A stretch of DNA of 64,000 nucleotides from Hyphomicrobiales bacterium (GTDB lineage: Bacteria > Pseudomonadota > Alphaproteobacteria > Rhizobiales > Rhizobiaceae), in NCBI GenBank assembly GCA_900471925.1, contig UCGV01000001.1, forward strand, positions 1 to 64,000, written 5' to 3'. How positions within the stretch are numbered: the stretch's first letter is position 1; every line of letters begins with the position of its first letter. A program made the translations under genes and the position numbers. Below, piece by piece: positions 26,091 to 34,222 of the stretch. The notes below the pieces were generated by a model. The model was not told the DNA's origin and searched no databases. It saw only the letters and a program-made list of their open reading frames with translations.

Positions 26091-27869
26091 ATGTACAAGG
26101 CGCCCGTCGAGGAAATCGCGTTCACGCTGAAACACGTCGCTGGCATGGGGCAGGCGATCGAAAGCGGCATCTTCGGCGATCTCGACGAGGATCTCGTCGA
26201 TGCCGTCCTGGTTGAAGCGGGACGATTTGCCACGGAGGAGATCGCTCCTCTCGCCGAGATCGGTGATCGCCAAGGCGGCCGTCTCGTCGAAGGCGAGGTG
26301 AAAACGCCTGACGGTTGGCGAGACCTTTACCGCAACTGGGCCGCCGGTGGCTGGAACGGCCTGACTGCGCCGGAGGACTTTGGCGGGCAGGCCCTGCCGC
26401 ATATGCTGAATGTCGCCGCACTCGAGATGTGGAACTCCGGCTCCATGGCTTTTGCGCTCTGCCCGACGCTGACCATGGGTGCCGTCGAGGCCCTGAAGGT
26501 GCATGGCAGTGCTGCCCTCAAGGATAAATATCTGGCGCGGATGATCTCCGGCGAATGGACCGGCACCATGAACCTGACGGAGCCGCATGCCGGCTCCGAT
26601 CTCGGCGTGTTGAAGGCGCGTGCCGAACGCCGTGACGACGGCAGCTACCGTATCTTCGGCCAGAAGATCTTCATCACGTGGGGCGAGCATGATGCGGCCG
26701 ACAACATCATCCATCTCGTGCTGGCTCGCTTACCGGATGCGCCAGCCGGCACGCGCGGCATCTCGCTTTTCCTCGTGCCGAAATTCCTCGTCGACGATGA
26801 CGGCTCACTCGGCGCCCGCAATGATCTCCACTGCCATTCCCTGGAGCACAAGCTCGGCATCCACGGCTCGCCGACCTGTACAATGATCTATGGCGACGGC
26901 AGGTTCGGCGGTGAGAAGGGTGCTGTCGGCTGGCTGATCGGCGAGGAGAACAAGGGCCTCGCTTGCATGTTCACGATGATGAACAATGCCCGCCTTGCCG
27001 TCGGCATGCAGGGTGTCGCGATTTGCGAGGCGGCGACGCAGAAGGCGATCGCCTATGCCAGGGAGCGCACGCAGGGCAAGGCGCCTGGCTGGACTGGCTC
27101 CGGCATGAGCCCGATCATCGAGCATCCCGATGTCATCAGGATGCTGCTCACCATGAAAGCGCTCACACAGGGCTCGCGCGCCATCGCCTATGCCTGTGCT
27201 CACGCGATCGATATGGCCCATCGTGCTCCGGAACGTCGAGAACACTGGCAGGAGCGCGCCGCCCTTCTCACTCCGATCGCAAAATCCTTCGCGACCGACG
27301 CGGGCGTCGATGTCGCCTCCCTCGGCATCCAGGTTCATGGCGGCATGGGTTTCATCGAGGAGACGGGCGCTGCCCGCTATCTGCGCGATGCGCGCATCGC
27401 GCCGATCTACGAGGGCACGAACGGCATTCAGGCAATAGACCTCGTCACTCGCAAGCTACCTTTGTCGGGCGGTGAACAGGTAAAAAGCCTGATTGCCGAA
27501 CTGAACACAATCGCCGACGACATCCGCAATTCGAACCTCGATGGCTTTGGCGCAACTGCTGACAGGCTAGACGCCGCCCTTGCCGATCTGAAGGAGGCAA
27601 CGAGCTGGCTGCAGGCGCGTCTGGCCGAAGGCAAGTCGGCGGAGGTCCTGTCGGGTGCCTCGCCCTATCAGCGTCTCTTCGGTCTTGTGCTGTCAGGCTG
27701 CTATCTCGCCAAGGGCGGGCTTGCCCGCACCCCGGATGGAGCAGGCGAGGGCCGCGTTGCGCTTTGCCGCTTTGCCGCCGAAAACCTTCTGTCCGAAACG
27801 GCAGCGCTGAAGGACCGTGTCGTCAACGGCGCCGATAGCCTTTCTGCCGCCCGCGCCATCCTTGCCTGA
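26091..27869 (+). CDS. acyl-CoA dehydrogenase
   Basis: FAD-dependent acyl-CoA dehydrogenase, 592 residues, of the longer FadE/AidB-like class with an extra C-terminal domain (residues ~480-592). Landmarks are NLTEPHAGSDLGVLKARAER (FAD/substrate region), IFGQKIFITWGEHD, the helix MNNARLAVGMQG and the C-terminal catalytic segment PIYEGTNGIQAIDL, where the Glu acts as base. The start ATG at 26091 directly follows GAGGAAAATGGG, a strong Shine-Dalgarno. It is 10 nt from the enoyl-CoA hydratase gene, so the pair supplies two successive beta-oxidation steps. Chain length is unknown; the LiuR-like site hints at branched or amino-acid-derived substrates. Confidence 0.94.
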   Translation: MYKAPVEEIAFTLKHVAGMGQAIESGIFGDLDEDLVDAVLVEAGRFATEEIAPLAEIGDRQGGRLVEGEVKTPDGWRDLYRNWAAGGWNGLTAPEDFGGQALPHMLNVAALEMWNSGSMAFALCPTLTMGAVEALKVHGSAALKDKYLARMISGEWTGTMNLTEPHAGSDLGVLKARAERRDDGSYRIFGQKIFITWGEHDAADNIIHLVLARLPDAPAGTRGISLFLVPKFLVDDDGSLGARNDLHCHSLEHKLGIHGSPTCTMIYGDGRFGGEKGAVGWLIGEENKGLACMFTMMNNARLAVGMQGVAICEAATQKAIAYARERTQGKAPGWTGSGMSPIIEHPDVIRMLLTMKALTQGSRAIAYACAHAIDMAHRAPERREHWQERAALLTPIAKSFATDAGVDVASLGIQVHGGMGFIEETGAARYLRDARIAPIYEGTNGIQAIDLVTRKLPLSGGEQVKSLIAELNTIADDIRNSNLDGFGATADRLDAALADLKEATSWLQARLAEGKSAEVLSGASPYQRLFGLVLSGCYLAKGGLARTPDGAGEGRVALCRFAAENLLSETAALKDRVVNGADSLSAARAILA

Positions 27870-27879
27870 GGAGATTGAT

Positions 27880-28632
27880 ATGAGCGATCCCATCATCATC
27901 GAACGGTCTGCGGATCATCCGGCCGTCCAGCTCATCCGTTTCAACAGGCCGGAAAAGAAGAATGCCTTCACCCGTGCCATGTACCGCACCATGGCCGATG
28001 CGCTCGATGGCGCCAATGTCGATCCCGATATCCGCGCCACGGTTTTCCTCGGTACCGAGGGCTGTTTTTCGGCCGGCAATGATATCGGTGATTTCCTCGC
28101 CGCAGCCATGGGCGGCAGCATGGGGCAGGAGCTGATCGACTTCCTTTATGCCCTCGTCAACGCCGAAAAGCCGCTCGTTTCGGGCGTCGATGGCCTGGCG
28201 ATCGGTATCGGCACCACGCTCAACCTGCATTGCGATCTGACGATAGCCTCCGATCGCAGCCAGTTCCGTACCCCCTTTGTCGATCTGGCGCTGGTGCCGG
28301 AAGCGGCCTCCAGCCTGATCGCCCCGCGCATCATGGGCCATCAGAGCGCCTTCGCCATGCTCGCCGCCGGCGAAGCGTTCAGCGCCGAGGATGCCCGGCA
28401 GGCAGGACTGATCTGGAAAGTGACAGCGCCTGGCGAGGTCGAAAGTCAGGCGCTCGCCGCCGCCGCAAAGCTTGCCGCAAAGCCGCCGGAGGCGCTGAAG
28501 ATCGCCCGCGATCTCGTTCGCGGCCCGCGTGAGGAGATCATCGCCCGCATCGACGAGGAAGCCCGCCATTTCGCCGCCCGTCTGCGCAGCGATGAGGCCC
28601 GCGCCGCCTTCGAGGCTTTCATGCGCCGCTGA
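27880..28632 (+). CDS. enoyl-CoA hydratase/isomerase family protein
   Basis: A 250-residue crotonase-superfamily protein that would act after the acyl-CoA dehydrogenase encoded just upstream. The N-terminal HPAVQLIRFNRPEKKNAFT, the oxyanion-hole segment CFSAGNDIGDF and the second oxyanion/active-site block VSGVDGLAIGIGTTLNLHCD are typical. LALVPEAASS carries one catalytic-type Glu; the other Glu position of true hydratases is less clear, so isomerase or hydrolase activity is possible. GAGGAG lies just before the ATG at 27880 and overlaps the upstream stop region. Likely the last gene of the operon. Confidence 0.92.
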   Translation: MSDPIIIERSADHPAVQLIRFNRPEKKNAFTRAMYRTMADALDGANVDPDIRATVFLGTEGCFSAGNDIGDFLAAAMGGSMGQELIDFLYALVNAEKPLVSGVDGLAIGIGTTLNLHCDLTIASDRSQFRTPFVDLALVPEAASSLIAPRIMGHQSAFAMLAAGEAFSAEDARQAGLIWKVTAPGEVESQALAAAAKLAAKPPEALKIARDLVRGPREEIIARIDEEARHFAARLRSDEARAAFEAFMRR

Positions 28633-28790
28633 AGCCCTAAAAATCAGTGGTTATTATCGGTTCCGCATTTAAAGTATTTCTTGAGTGCGATCTATCTATT
28701 GAAAGCACGACGGCAACCCCCAACCGTCCGGACGATTGACGTATTTCGTACGACCCCTCTGTGTCCGAATTTACCCTCGACAATCGGCCG

Positions 28791-28821
28791 TTCGCAGCGC
28801 GCTTAACCCCCGCGCTGCGAA
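28791..28821. other. 11-bp perfect stem-loop upstream of arsR
   Basis: TTCGCAGCGCG (28791-28801) pairs with CGCGCTGCGAA (28811-28821) around a 9-nt loop. No T-tract follows. A 10-bp direct repeat, GGCCTTTCCC twice, comes shortly after (about 28831-28850). It lies in the 302-nt gap after the enoyl-CoA hydratase gene and may end that operon. The rest of the gap from 28633 holds no supported gene. Confidence 0.55.
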
Positions 28822-28872
28822 GCCGTTCGCGGCCTTTCCCGGCCTTTCCCGGCAAGTCACCATTGATCCATA

Positions 28873-28896
28873 ATAGTTAGGCATTTGCCAAACTAT
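28873..28896. promoter_or_regulatory. Upstream operator-like palindrome of arsR (copy 1)
   Basis: ATAGTTAGGCAT (28873-28884) and TTGCCAAACTAT (28885-28896) are inverted copies with 10 of 12 positions matching. A related element starts exactly 50 bp downstream, on the arsR start codon. This layout fits autoregulation by the ArsR-type protein. Confidence 0.65.
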
Positions 28897-28922
28897 CGAT
28901 TGACTCGGTTCGTTACATCTCT

Positions 28923-28946
28923 ATAGTTAGGTACATGCCTAACCAA
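28923..28946. promoter_or_regulatory. Operator-like palindrome over the arsR start codon (copy 2)
   Basis: ATAGTTAGGTAC (28923-28934) with ATGCCTAACCAA (28935-28946), 8 of 12 positions matching as an inverted repeat; the left half is almost identical to copy 1. The right half starts with the arsR ATG, so binding here would block transcription start or elongation. Confidence 0.6.
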
Positions 28947-29300
28947 TCACATGCGCTCGATTTGATGTTTCAGGCGCTGGCGGATCCCGCCCGGCGCAGC
29001 ATGGTAGATCGGCTCTGCAAAGGCCCCGCCTCGGTGAAGGAGCTTGCCGAGCCACTGTCCATGGCCCTGCCTTCCGTTCTCCAGCATCTGCAGATGCTGG
29101 AGGCGAGCGGTCTCGTGCGATCGGAAAAGACCGGGCGCGTGCGCACCTGCCGGATCGAACCGCAGGCGCTACGCTCGGCCGAAACCTGGATCAACGAGCG
29201 CCGCACACACTGGGAGCATCGTCTCGACAAGCTCGGAGCCTATCTCGAAGCCAATCCGGACATGCCGGAGAATGCCGTAAAACAGGACGAAAAGGAGTAA
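28935..29300 (+). CDS. ArsR/SmtB-type transcriptional regulator
   Basis: A 121-residue winged-helix regulator: FQALADPARRSMVDRLCKGP, VKELAEPLSMALPSVLQHLQ (recognition helix) and LEASGLVRSEKTGRVRTCRI (wing). It lacks the Cys-x-Cys metal box of ArsR/SmtB metal sensors, so it belongs to the non-metal group typically paired with SRPBCC genes. The ATG lies inside a palindrome and has only a weak AGG 3 nt upstream, so the message may be leaderless or nearly so. Translation is likely coupled to the SRPBCC gene, whose Shine-Dalgarno overlaps the end of this one. Confidence 0.93.
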   Translation: MPNQSHALDLMFQALADPARRSMVDRLCKGPASVKELAEPLSMALPSVLQHLQMLEASGLVRSEKTGRVRTCRIEPQALRSAETWINERRTHWEHRLDKLGAYLEANPDMPENAVKQDEKE

Positions 29301-29304
29301 GACC

Positions 29305-29778
29305 ATGCAGGAAGAGTACAGTACCCTTCATTCCACCTTCTCCATCGAACGCACATATGATGTGCCGGCCCCGCGCGTCTTCGCCGCCTGGTCCGATCCG
29401 AAGGCTCGCCTGCAATGGGAGGCAATCGGCGAGGATTTCACCACCACCTATACCGAGAATGATTTCCGTGTCGGTGGCCGCGATATCAGCCGGTTCAATT
29501 TCGGCAAGAACGACGAATATGTCGCCGATGCCCGCTACGAGGATATCGTCAGGGATCGCCGCATCGTCTACGCCTATACGATGTCGCACAACGAGCGCCG
29601 TATCTCGTCGTCGCTGACGACGATCAGCCTCGCGCCGGTCGCCGAAGGCACGCATGTCGTGGTAACCGAACAGATCACCATCCTCGATGGCGGCGACAAG
29701 GTGGAATACCGTCAGGCCGGTATTGCCGGACAACTCGATGAACTCGGCCGCTATCTCGCCGCCGAGAAGGTCGGCTAA
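29305..29778 (+). CDS. SRPBCC (AHSA1-like) family protein
   Basis: A 157-residue START/Bet v1-fold protein of the AHSA1 group, which bind hydrophobic ligands in a deep cavity. Landmarks are FSIERTYDVPAPRVFAAWSDP at the N-terminus, GGRDISRFNFG, YEDIVRDRRIVYAY and the C-terminal helix GIAGQLDELGRYLAAE. It starts 4 nt after the arsR stop and uses AAGGAG inside the end of arsR, so the two are one operon. ArsR-SRPBCC pairs are common and generally of unknown ligand. The gene is convergent with the RNA methyltransferase gene, 7 nt between stops. Confidence 0.92.
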   Translation: MQEEYSTLHSTFSIERTYDVPAPRVFAAWSDPKARLQWEAIGEDFTTTYTENDFRVGGRDISRFNFGKNDEYVADARYEDIVRDRRIVYAYTMSHNERRISSSLTTISLAPVAEGTHVVVTEQITILDGGDKVEYRQAGIAGQLDELGRYLAAEKVG

Positions 29779-29785
29779 GGCTCGT

Positions 29786-31036
29786 TTACTTCTCCAGCGT
29801 CGCCACGACCTCGACATGCGAGGTCCACAGGAATTGGTCGATGGGCGTAACCGATGTAATGCGGTAGCCGCCTTCGACGAGGATTGCGAGATCGCGCGCA
29901 AGCGTCAGCGGATTGCAGCTGACGGCCACGACCTTCTTGACGATAGAACGCGCCAACTCCTTGCATTGGAATTCGGCGCCTGCACGCGGCGGATCGAAGA
30001 CGACGGCGTCGAAAACCTTGAGCTCCGAGGTCATCAGCGGACGGCGGAAAAGGTCACGCTTTTCGACCGTCACCGGCTTCAGTCCCTGCGTGTTTCGCGC
30101 CGCATGGTCGAGCGCGGCCATCGCCTTCGCGTCGCCTTCGACGGCATGAACGCGGCCGATACGGGCAAGCTGCAGCGAGAAGGTCCCGGCGCCGGCAAAG
30201 AGATCGGCGATCCGCTTGGCCTTGCCGACATGGGCAAGCACGAGCTTCGCCATCGCCTCTTCGGCGGGCTTCGTCGCCTGCGTGAAGCCGCCGGCGGGCG
30301 GGGAGACCTGCACGCCGCCGAACTCGACGATCGGCTTCGTGGGCTCGACGAGAATTTCACCATCGAGAGAGACGCGCGCAATGCCGCGAAGGCTGAGCAC
30401 GATCTCGATCGCCTTGCGGCGCTGCTGGTCGGAAAGCTTCTTCACACCCTCGATCGCAAGGTCGAGGCCGGAGAGCGTTTCGAGCACCGAGATACGGAAG
30501 GCATCGGCATTGGTCGCCACAGCTGCGCCCACGGCCTTGATCGCCGGCAGCCGGGACATGATCCCCGCCGACGAGATGGGACATTCCTCGATGGCGACGA
30601 TGTGGTGGCTTTCGGCCTGATTGAAACCGATCAGCATGTCCTTCTCGGTCTTACGTGCAGCAAAGACCACGCGCCGCCGCTCGCCGGGATGGGCAGCGAC
30701 GATCTCGCCGACCTCAGGCGTCAGCCCCTTGGATCTCAGCGCATCGATGACGAGCTGCCGTTTGAAGGCACGGTAGGGGATGTCAGCCGTGTGTTGCAGC
30801 GTGCAGCCACCGCAGGTGCCGTTGACACCGTCAGGCCCAAAATGCCGGCAGGGAGGCTCCTGCCTGTCGGCGGAAGCCGAGGCAATCGACATGACCGTGC
30901 CCTGGCTCTTGACGCGGGCGATCGCGACCGTCTCTCCGGGCAGGGTGAAGGGCACGTAAACAGGCCCGTCCTTGCCGTTGGCAATGCCGTCGCCCTGTGC
31001 GCCGAGCCTATCGATAGTGATGGTTTCCGTGCTCAC
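29786..31036 (-). CDS. TrmA/RlmD-type RNA (uracil-5-)methyltransferase
   Basis: SAM-dependent RNA m5U methyltransferase, 416 residues. An N-terminal TRAM-like domain (TITIDRLGAQGDGIA, VYVPFTLPGETV) precedes the [4Fe-4S] cysteines in CRHFGPDG, CGGCTLQH and ECPIS. The Rossmann domain has IADLFAGAGTFSLQLA, DPPRAGAEFQCKELA and the catalytic Cys in AVSCNPLTLARDLAIL. Whether the target is 23S rRNA or tRNA is not decided by sequence alone. The start overlaps the tlyA stop by 4 nt, so it is translationally coupled to tlyA. Confidence 0.93.
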   Translation of the reverse strand: MSTETITIDRLGAQGDGIANGKDGPVYVPFTLPGETVAIARVKSQGTVMSIASASADRQEPPCRHFGPDGVNGTCGGCTLQHTADIPYRAFKRQLVIDALRSKGLTPEVGEIVAAHPGERRRVVFAARKTEKDMLIGFNQAESHHIVAIEECPISSAGIMSRLPAIKAVGAAVATNADAFRISVLETLSGLDLAIEGVKKLSDQQRRKAIEIVLSLRGIARVSLDGEILVEPTKPIVEFGGVQVSPPAGGFTQATKPAEEAMAKLVLAHVGKAKRIADLFAGAGTFSLQLARIGRVHAVEGDAKAMAALDHAARNTQGLKPVTVEKRDLFRRPLMTSELKVFDAVVFDPPRAGAEFQCKELARSIVKKVVAVSCNPLTLARDLAILVEGGYRITSVTPIDQFLWTSHVEVVATLEK

Positions 31037-31779
31037 GCTTTTGTCCCTGCCAGTAGAAATTCCTGATTGCCGTCGCCGCCCGCAATGGGCGAGGGGATGA
31101 GCCCGAAACTCTTCCAGCCCATATCCTGCGTAAACCAGCGCTCCAGCTCCGCCGCCACATCAGGCCCGGAATCCGGATCCTTCAGCAGGCCGCCTTTGCC
31201 GATCGCCTCGCGCCCCGCCTCGAATTGCGGCTTGACGAGGATCGCGGCAAGCGAGCCTGCTTCAGCAAGATCAAGGGCAGGAGCAAGCGCCAGCTTCAGC
31301 GAGATGAAGGAAACGTCCGACACGATGAAATCGACGGGCTCGTCGATATCCTCGGCCGTCATGTTGCGGGCGTTCAGCCCTTCGATATTGGTCACGCGCG
31401 GGTCAGCCGAGATCCGCGGATGCATCTGCCCATGGCCGACATCGACAGCCGTCACATGCGCGGCACCCCGTTGCAGCAGCACTTCCGTGAAGCCGCCGGT
31501 CGAGGCACCCACATCGAGACAGTGCCGCCCCGCTGGGTCGAGCCCGAAATGGTCGAGTGCCGCAACCAGCTTAAGGGCTGCGCGCGAAACATAATCCTGC
31601 GCCGGATCGTCGATTTCGATGACCACATCGGGGCCGAAGACGGTGCCCGCCTTCGTTACCACCTTGCCGGAGACCTTCACCGTGCCGCGCGCGACGGCGT
31701 CGCGCGCCCTTGAACGGCTCGCGAAAAGGCCGAGGGTGACGAGAAGCTGGTCGAGACGTTGGCTGTTTTGATCTGACAT
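31033..31779 (-). CDS. tlyA: TlyA family rRNA (cytidine-2'-O)-methyltransferase
   Basis: A 248-residue protein with an N-terminal S4 RNA-binding domain (QRLDQLLVTLGLFASRSRAR) and a C-terminal FtsJ/RrmJ-like methyltransferase domain with CLDVGASTGGFTEVLLQRGA and AVDVGHGQMH. TlyA family enzymes 2'-O-methylate rRNA cytidines and in mycobacteria determine capreomycin sensitivity. The ATG at 31779 fits the family; upstream open frame is not conserved-looking. It overlaps the downstream methyltransferase gene by 4 nt. In related genomes I expect dxs just upstream; here a + strand chemoreceptor gene lies in between. Confidence 0.93.
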   Translation of the reverse strand: MSDQNSQRLDQLLVTLGLFASRSRARDAVARGTVKVSGKVVTKAGTVFGPDVVIEIDDPAQDYVSRAALKLVAALDHFGLDPAGRHCLDVGASTGGFTEVLLQRGAAHVTAVDVGHGQMHPRISADPRVTNIEGLNARNMTAEDIDEPVDFIVSDVSFISLKLALAPALDLAEAGSLAAILVKPQFEAGREAIGKGGLLKDPDSGPDVAAELERWFTQDMGWKSFGLIPSPIAGGDGNQEFLLAGTKA

Positions 31780-32108
31780 CGGCTGTGAATGACCGGCAAA
31801 GCCGCCGGTTGCAAGCATTTTTGTTGATGGGGCAGGTTTCCGGGCTGCTTCCATTCGAAACCGGTAAAGTGGAGGCCGATACGCAATTATTTAAATCGAT
31901 ATGTGTTGCGCCGCACAAATTTAAACAATTTTAAATCCCTGCCCGCATAGGTTCAGCCCGATTGCAGCGGTTCGCTTTGAATCGCTTCGTGCCATGAAGG
32001 CATCCGCGTCCTCCCCGCCGATCATGTTCCTTATCCAGAAGTCTTGTGGCTGCGCGCCTCCCGTGGCTGCCCCTCGTTGCGCCCAATGTCGCCAGGAGAA
32101 ATTGACCG
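31780..32108. promoter_or_regulatory. Divergent intergenic region between tlyA and the chemoreceptor gene
   Basis: About 330 nt without a gene. An AT-rich core near 31885-31930 contains TTTAAA-type half-sites on either side of TGTGTTGCGCCGCACA, itself an imperfect inverted repeat. The chemoreceptor Shine-Dalgarno AGGAGA lies about 9 nt before 32109. Both promoters must be here; no specific regulator is identified. Confidence 0.4.
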
Positions 32109-34052
32109 ATGTTCGCTCGAAACATATCCTTGAATGGTAAGCTTGCGGCCACGTTCGCAGCACTCATCCTTATTTTCGTATCCGTTTCCGCCTTCGTCTA
32201 TTCCAAGGCGACGATCTCGGCGAGTGCTTCCGCCGAGCAGGAAAAGTCTGAGCTTCTGGTCAACCAGATTGACGACGCTCTGCAGGCGATGCTTGAGCAG
32301 GCCGTCAACCTGCGCGGCTTCATCCTCTTCCGCAGCGACAGCACCTATGGCGATATTTTCGCCAACCGCGAGCGCATGCTGAAGGCGATTGCCGCCGCCA
32401 AGCAGACCGCCGCTTCGCAGCCCGAGCTGGTGTCGATGATCGACGACATGCAGAAGGCCGCAGACCTCTATTTCTACGAGCTCGCCGAGCCGCAGGCCAA
32501 GGCCCGCAAGGAAACCGAGACCCCGATCGAAGATGTCGTTAAGATCGGCGTCAACGCCACCAAGGGCCAGCTCGACGGCTTCCGCGCCGCTTCCGCAAAG
32601 ATCAAGTCGCTGGCACGCGATAAGTCCAACGCACTTGCCGCCGCTCAGTCGGAAGCCAATAGCGATCTCAAGACCACGCTTCTGGCCGGCGGCATTGCCG
32701 CAGCCCTTGCCGCAGCCGCTCTTGCCTGGGCTCTGTCGCGCACCATCGTTCGCCCGATCGTCGGCATGACCGCCGCCATGGACCGTCTGGCTGGTGGCGA
32801 CCACAATATCGAAGTACCGGCAACCGGTCGCCAGGACGAAGTCGGCCGCATGGCCCAGTCCGTTCTGGTCTTCAAGGATGCGGCAATCGAAAAGCAGCAG
32901 CTTGCCGGCGAAACCGACCGTATGCGCGGCGAAGCCGAGCGCCAGCGTCAGGCAGGCGACGAGCAGAAGGCCCGCGAAGAGGGCGAGATCCGTTTCGCTG
33001 TCGAAGCCCTGGCCGATGGCCTTGCCGATCTTGCCAATGGCGATGTCGCAGCCCGTATCCAGAAGCCCTTCGCACCGCAATATGACAGCCTGCGCAGCGA
33101 CTTCAACAATGCCGTCGAAAAGCTGCAGGCTGCCCTGCAGTCGGTTGGCCGCAATGCTTCGGCCATCAATGCCGGCGCCGGCGAGATCCGCTCCGCCGCG
33201 GACGACCTTGCCAAGCGCACCGAACAGCAGGCCGCTGCCGTCGAAGAGACCGCAGCCGCGCTCGAAGAAGTCACGACCACGGTCCGCGACTCTGCCAAGC
33301 GCGCCGAAGATGTCGGCAACCTCGTCGAGCGCACTCGTCTCGGCGCCGAAAAGTCTGGCGAAGTCGTCCGCAAGGCGGTTTCGGCCATGCAGCAGATCGA
33401 AAAGTCCTCTGGCGAAATCTCCAACATCATCGGCGTTATCGATGACATCGCCTTCCAGACGAACCTTCTCGCTCTGAACGCCGGTGTCGAAGCAGCGCGC
33501 GCCGGTGAAGCCGGCAAGGGCTTCGCGGTCGTTGCACAGGAAGTGCGCGAACTGGCCCAGCGTTCCGCAAACGCTGCCAAGGAAATCAAGGCGCTGATCA
33601 ATACGTCGGGCGAACAGGTCATTGCCGGCGTCAGCCTCGTCGGCGAGACCGGCAAGGCGCTGGAAGCGATCGTTGCCGAGGTTCAGGAAATCAACCGCAA
33701 TGTCGGCGCCATCGTCACGGCGACCCGCGAACAGTCGGTTGGCCTGCAGGAGATCAATACCGCCGTCAACAACATGGACCAGGGCACCCAGCAGAATGCC
33801 GCCATGGTCGAAGAACAGACCGCCGCCAGCCACGCACTCGCCCAGGAAGCCTCGGCCCTCGACGATCTGCTGCGCCAGTTCAAGCTCGGCGCACAGGCTG
33901 CTGCTCCGCTCCAGCGCGCTGCTGCCGCAACCCCGGCTTCCCGTCCGGTCGCCTCTCCGGCCCGCGCGCTCGCCGGCAAGGTCGGCAGGGCCTTCGGCGG
34001 CAAGCAGGCAACCGCTGCTGCCGTCGTCCAGGAAGACTGGACCGAGTTCTGA
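32109..34052 (+). CDS. Methyl-accepting chemotaxis protein with CHASE3 sensor
   Basis: A 647-residue inner-membrane chemoreceptor. TM1 (residues ~11-30, [20 protein letters not shown]) is followed by a periplasmic CHASE3-type domain (~35-185; [16 protein letters not shown]), TM2 (~190-210), a HAMP domain (~212-265) and a cytoplasmic signalling domain whose hairpin tip is [20 protein letters not shown]. The C-terminus is a long Ala/Pro linker ending in DWTEF, which resembles the NWETF pentapeptide that tethers CheR/CheB in other bacteria. It stands alone with its own terminator; no other chemotaxis genes are near. Ligand unknown. Confidence 0.95.
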   Translation: MFARNISLNGKLAATFAALILIFVSVSAFVYSKATISASASAEQEKSELLVNQIDDALQAMLEQAVNLRGFILFRSDSTYGDIFANRERMLKAIAAAKQTAASQPELVSMIDDMQKAADLYFYELAEPQAKARKETETPIEDVVKIGVNATKGQLDGFRAASAKIKSLARDKSNALAAAQSEANSDLKTTLLAGGIAAALAAAALAWALSRTIVRPIVGMTAAMDRLAGGDHNIEVPATGRQDEVGRMAQSVLVFKDAAIEKQQLAGETDRMRGEAERQRQAGDEQKAREEGEIRFAVEALADGLADLANGDVAARIQKPFAPQYDSLRSDFNNAVEKLQAALQSVGRNASAINAGAGEIRSAADDLAKRTEQQAAAVEETAAALEEVTTTVRDSAKRAEDVGNLVERTRLGAEKSGEVVRKAVSAMQQIEKSSGEISNIIGVIDDIAFQTNLLALNAGVEAARAGEAGKGFAVVAQEVRELAQRSANAAKEIKALINTSGEQVIAGVSLVGETGKALEAIVAEVQEINRNVGAIVTATREQSVGLQEINTAVNNMDQGTQQNAAMVEEQTAASHALAQEASALDDLLRQFKLGAQAAAPLQRAAAATPASRPVASPARALAGKVGRAFGGKQATAAAVVQEDWTEF

Positions 34053-34079
34053 GGGCGATCTACGGATCAATGAAAAACG

Positions 34080-34108
34080 AAGGGCGGCACTCGATGCCGC
34101 CCTTTCTC
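34080..34108 (+). terminator. Rho-independent terminator after the chemoreceptor gene
   Basis: AAGGGCGGCA (34080-34089) and TGCCGCCCTT (34095-34104) pair perfectly around CTCGA, followed by a T-rich tail. It lies 28 nt after the chemoreceptor stop. Confidence 0.88.
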
Positions 34109-34117
34109 TTTGGTGCT

Positions 34118-34165
34118 AGAGCAATTCCAGCAAAAGTGGGAACCGGTTTTGCGTCCGGAATTGCG
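34118..34165. repeat. RIME-like extragenic palindromic repeat, copy B
   Basis: AGAGCAATTCCAGCAAAAG with the complementary half CGTCCGGAATTGCG. It matches copy A at 9494-9542 over most of its length. The GCAATTCC/GGAATTGC arms form the stem. It sits between the chemoreceptor terminator and a second inverted repeat. Confidence 0.8.
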
Positions 34166-34179
34166 GACAAAACAATAAG

Positions 34180-34222
34180 CTAGAGCATTGAAGGCAACTC
34201 CGTTTTCGCCGGAATGCTCTAG
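34180..34222. repeat. Inverted repeat supplying the AraC stop codon
   Basis: CTAGAGCATT (34180-34189) and AATGCTCTAG (34213-34222) are perfect 10-bp arms around 23 nt. The right arm contains the TAG stop (34219-34221) of the minus-strand AraC gene. Together with copy B this looks like a composite extragenic element that runs into the gene end. Confidence 0.7.

Noticed and set aside
32031..34070. A 679-codon open frame antisense to the chemoreceptor gene
   Set aside because: The chemoreceptor has clear TM, HAMP and signalling motifs. The antisense frame is a by-product of G+C-rich codon third positions and has low-complexity Gly/Leu/Arg composition.
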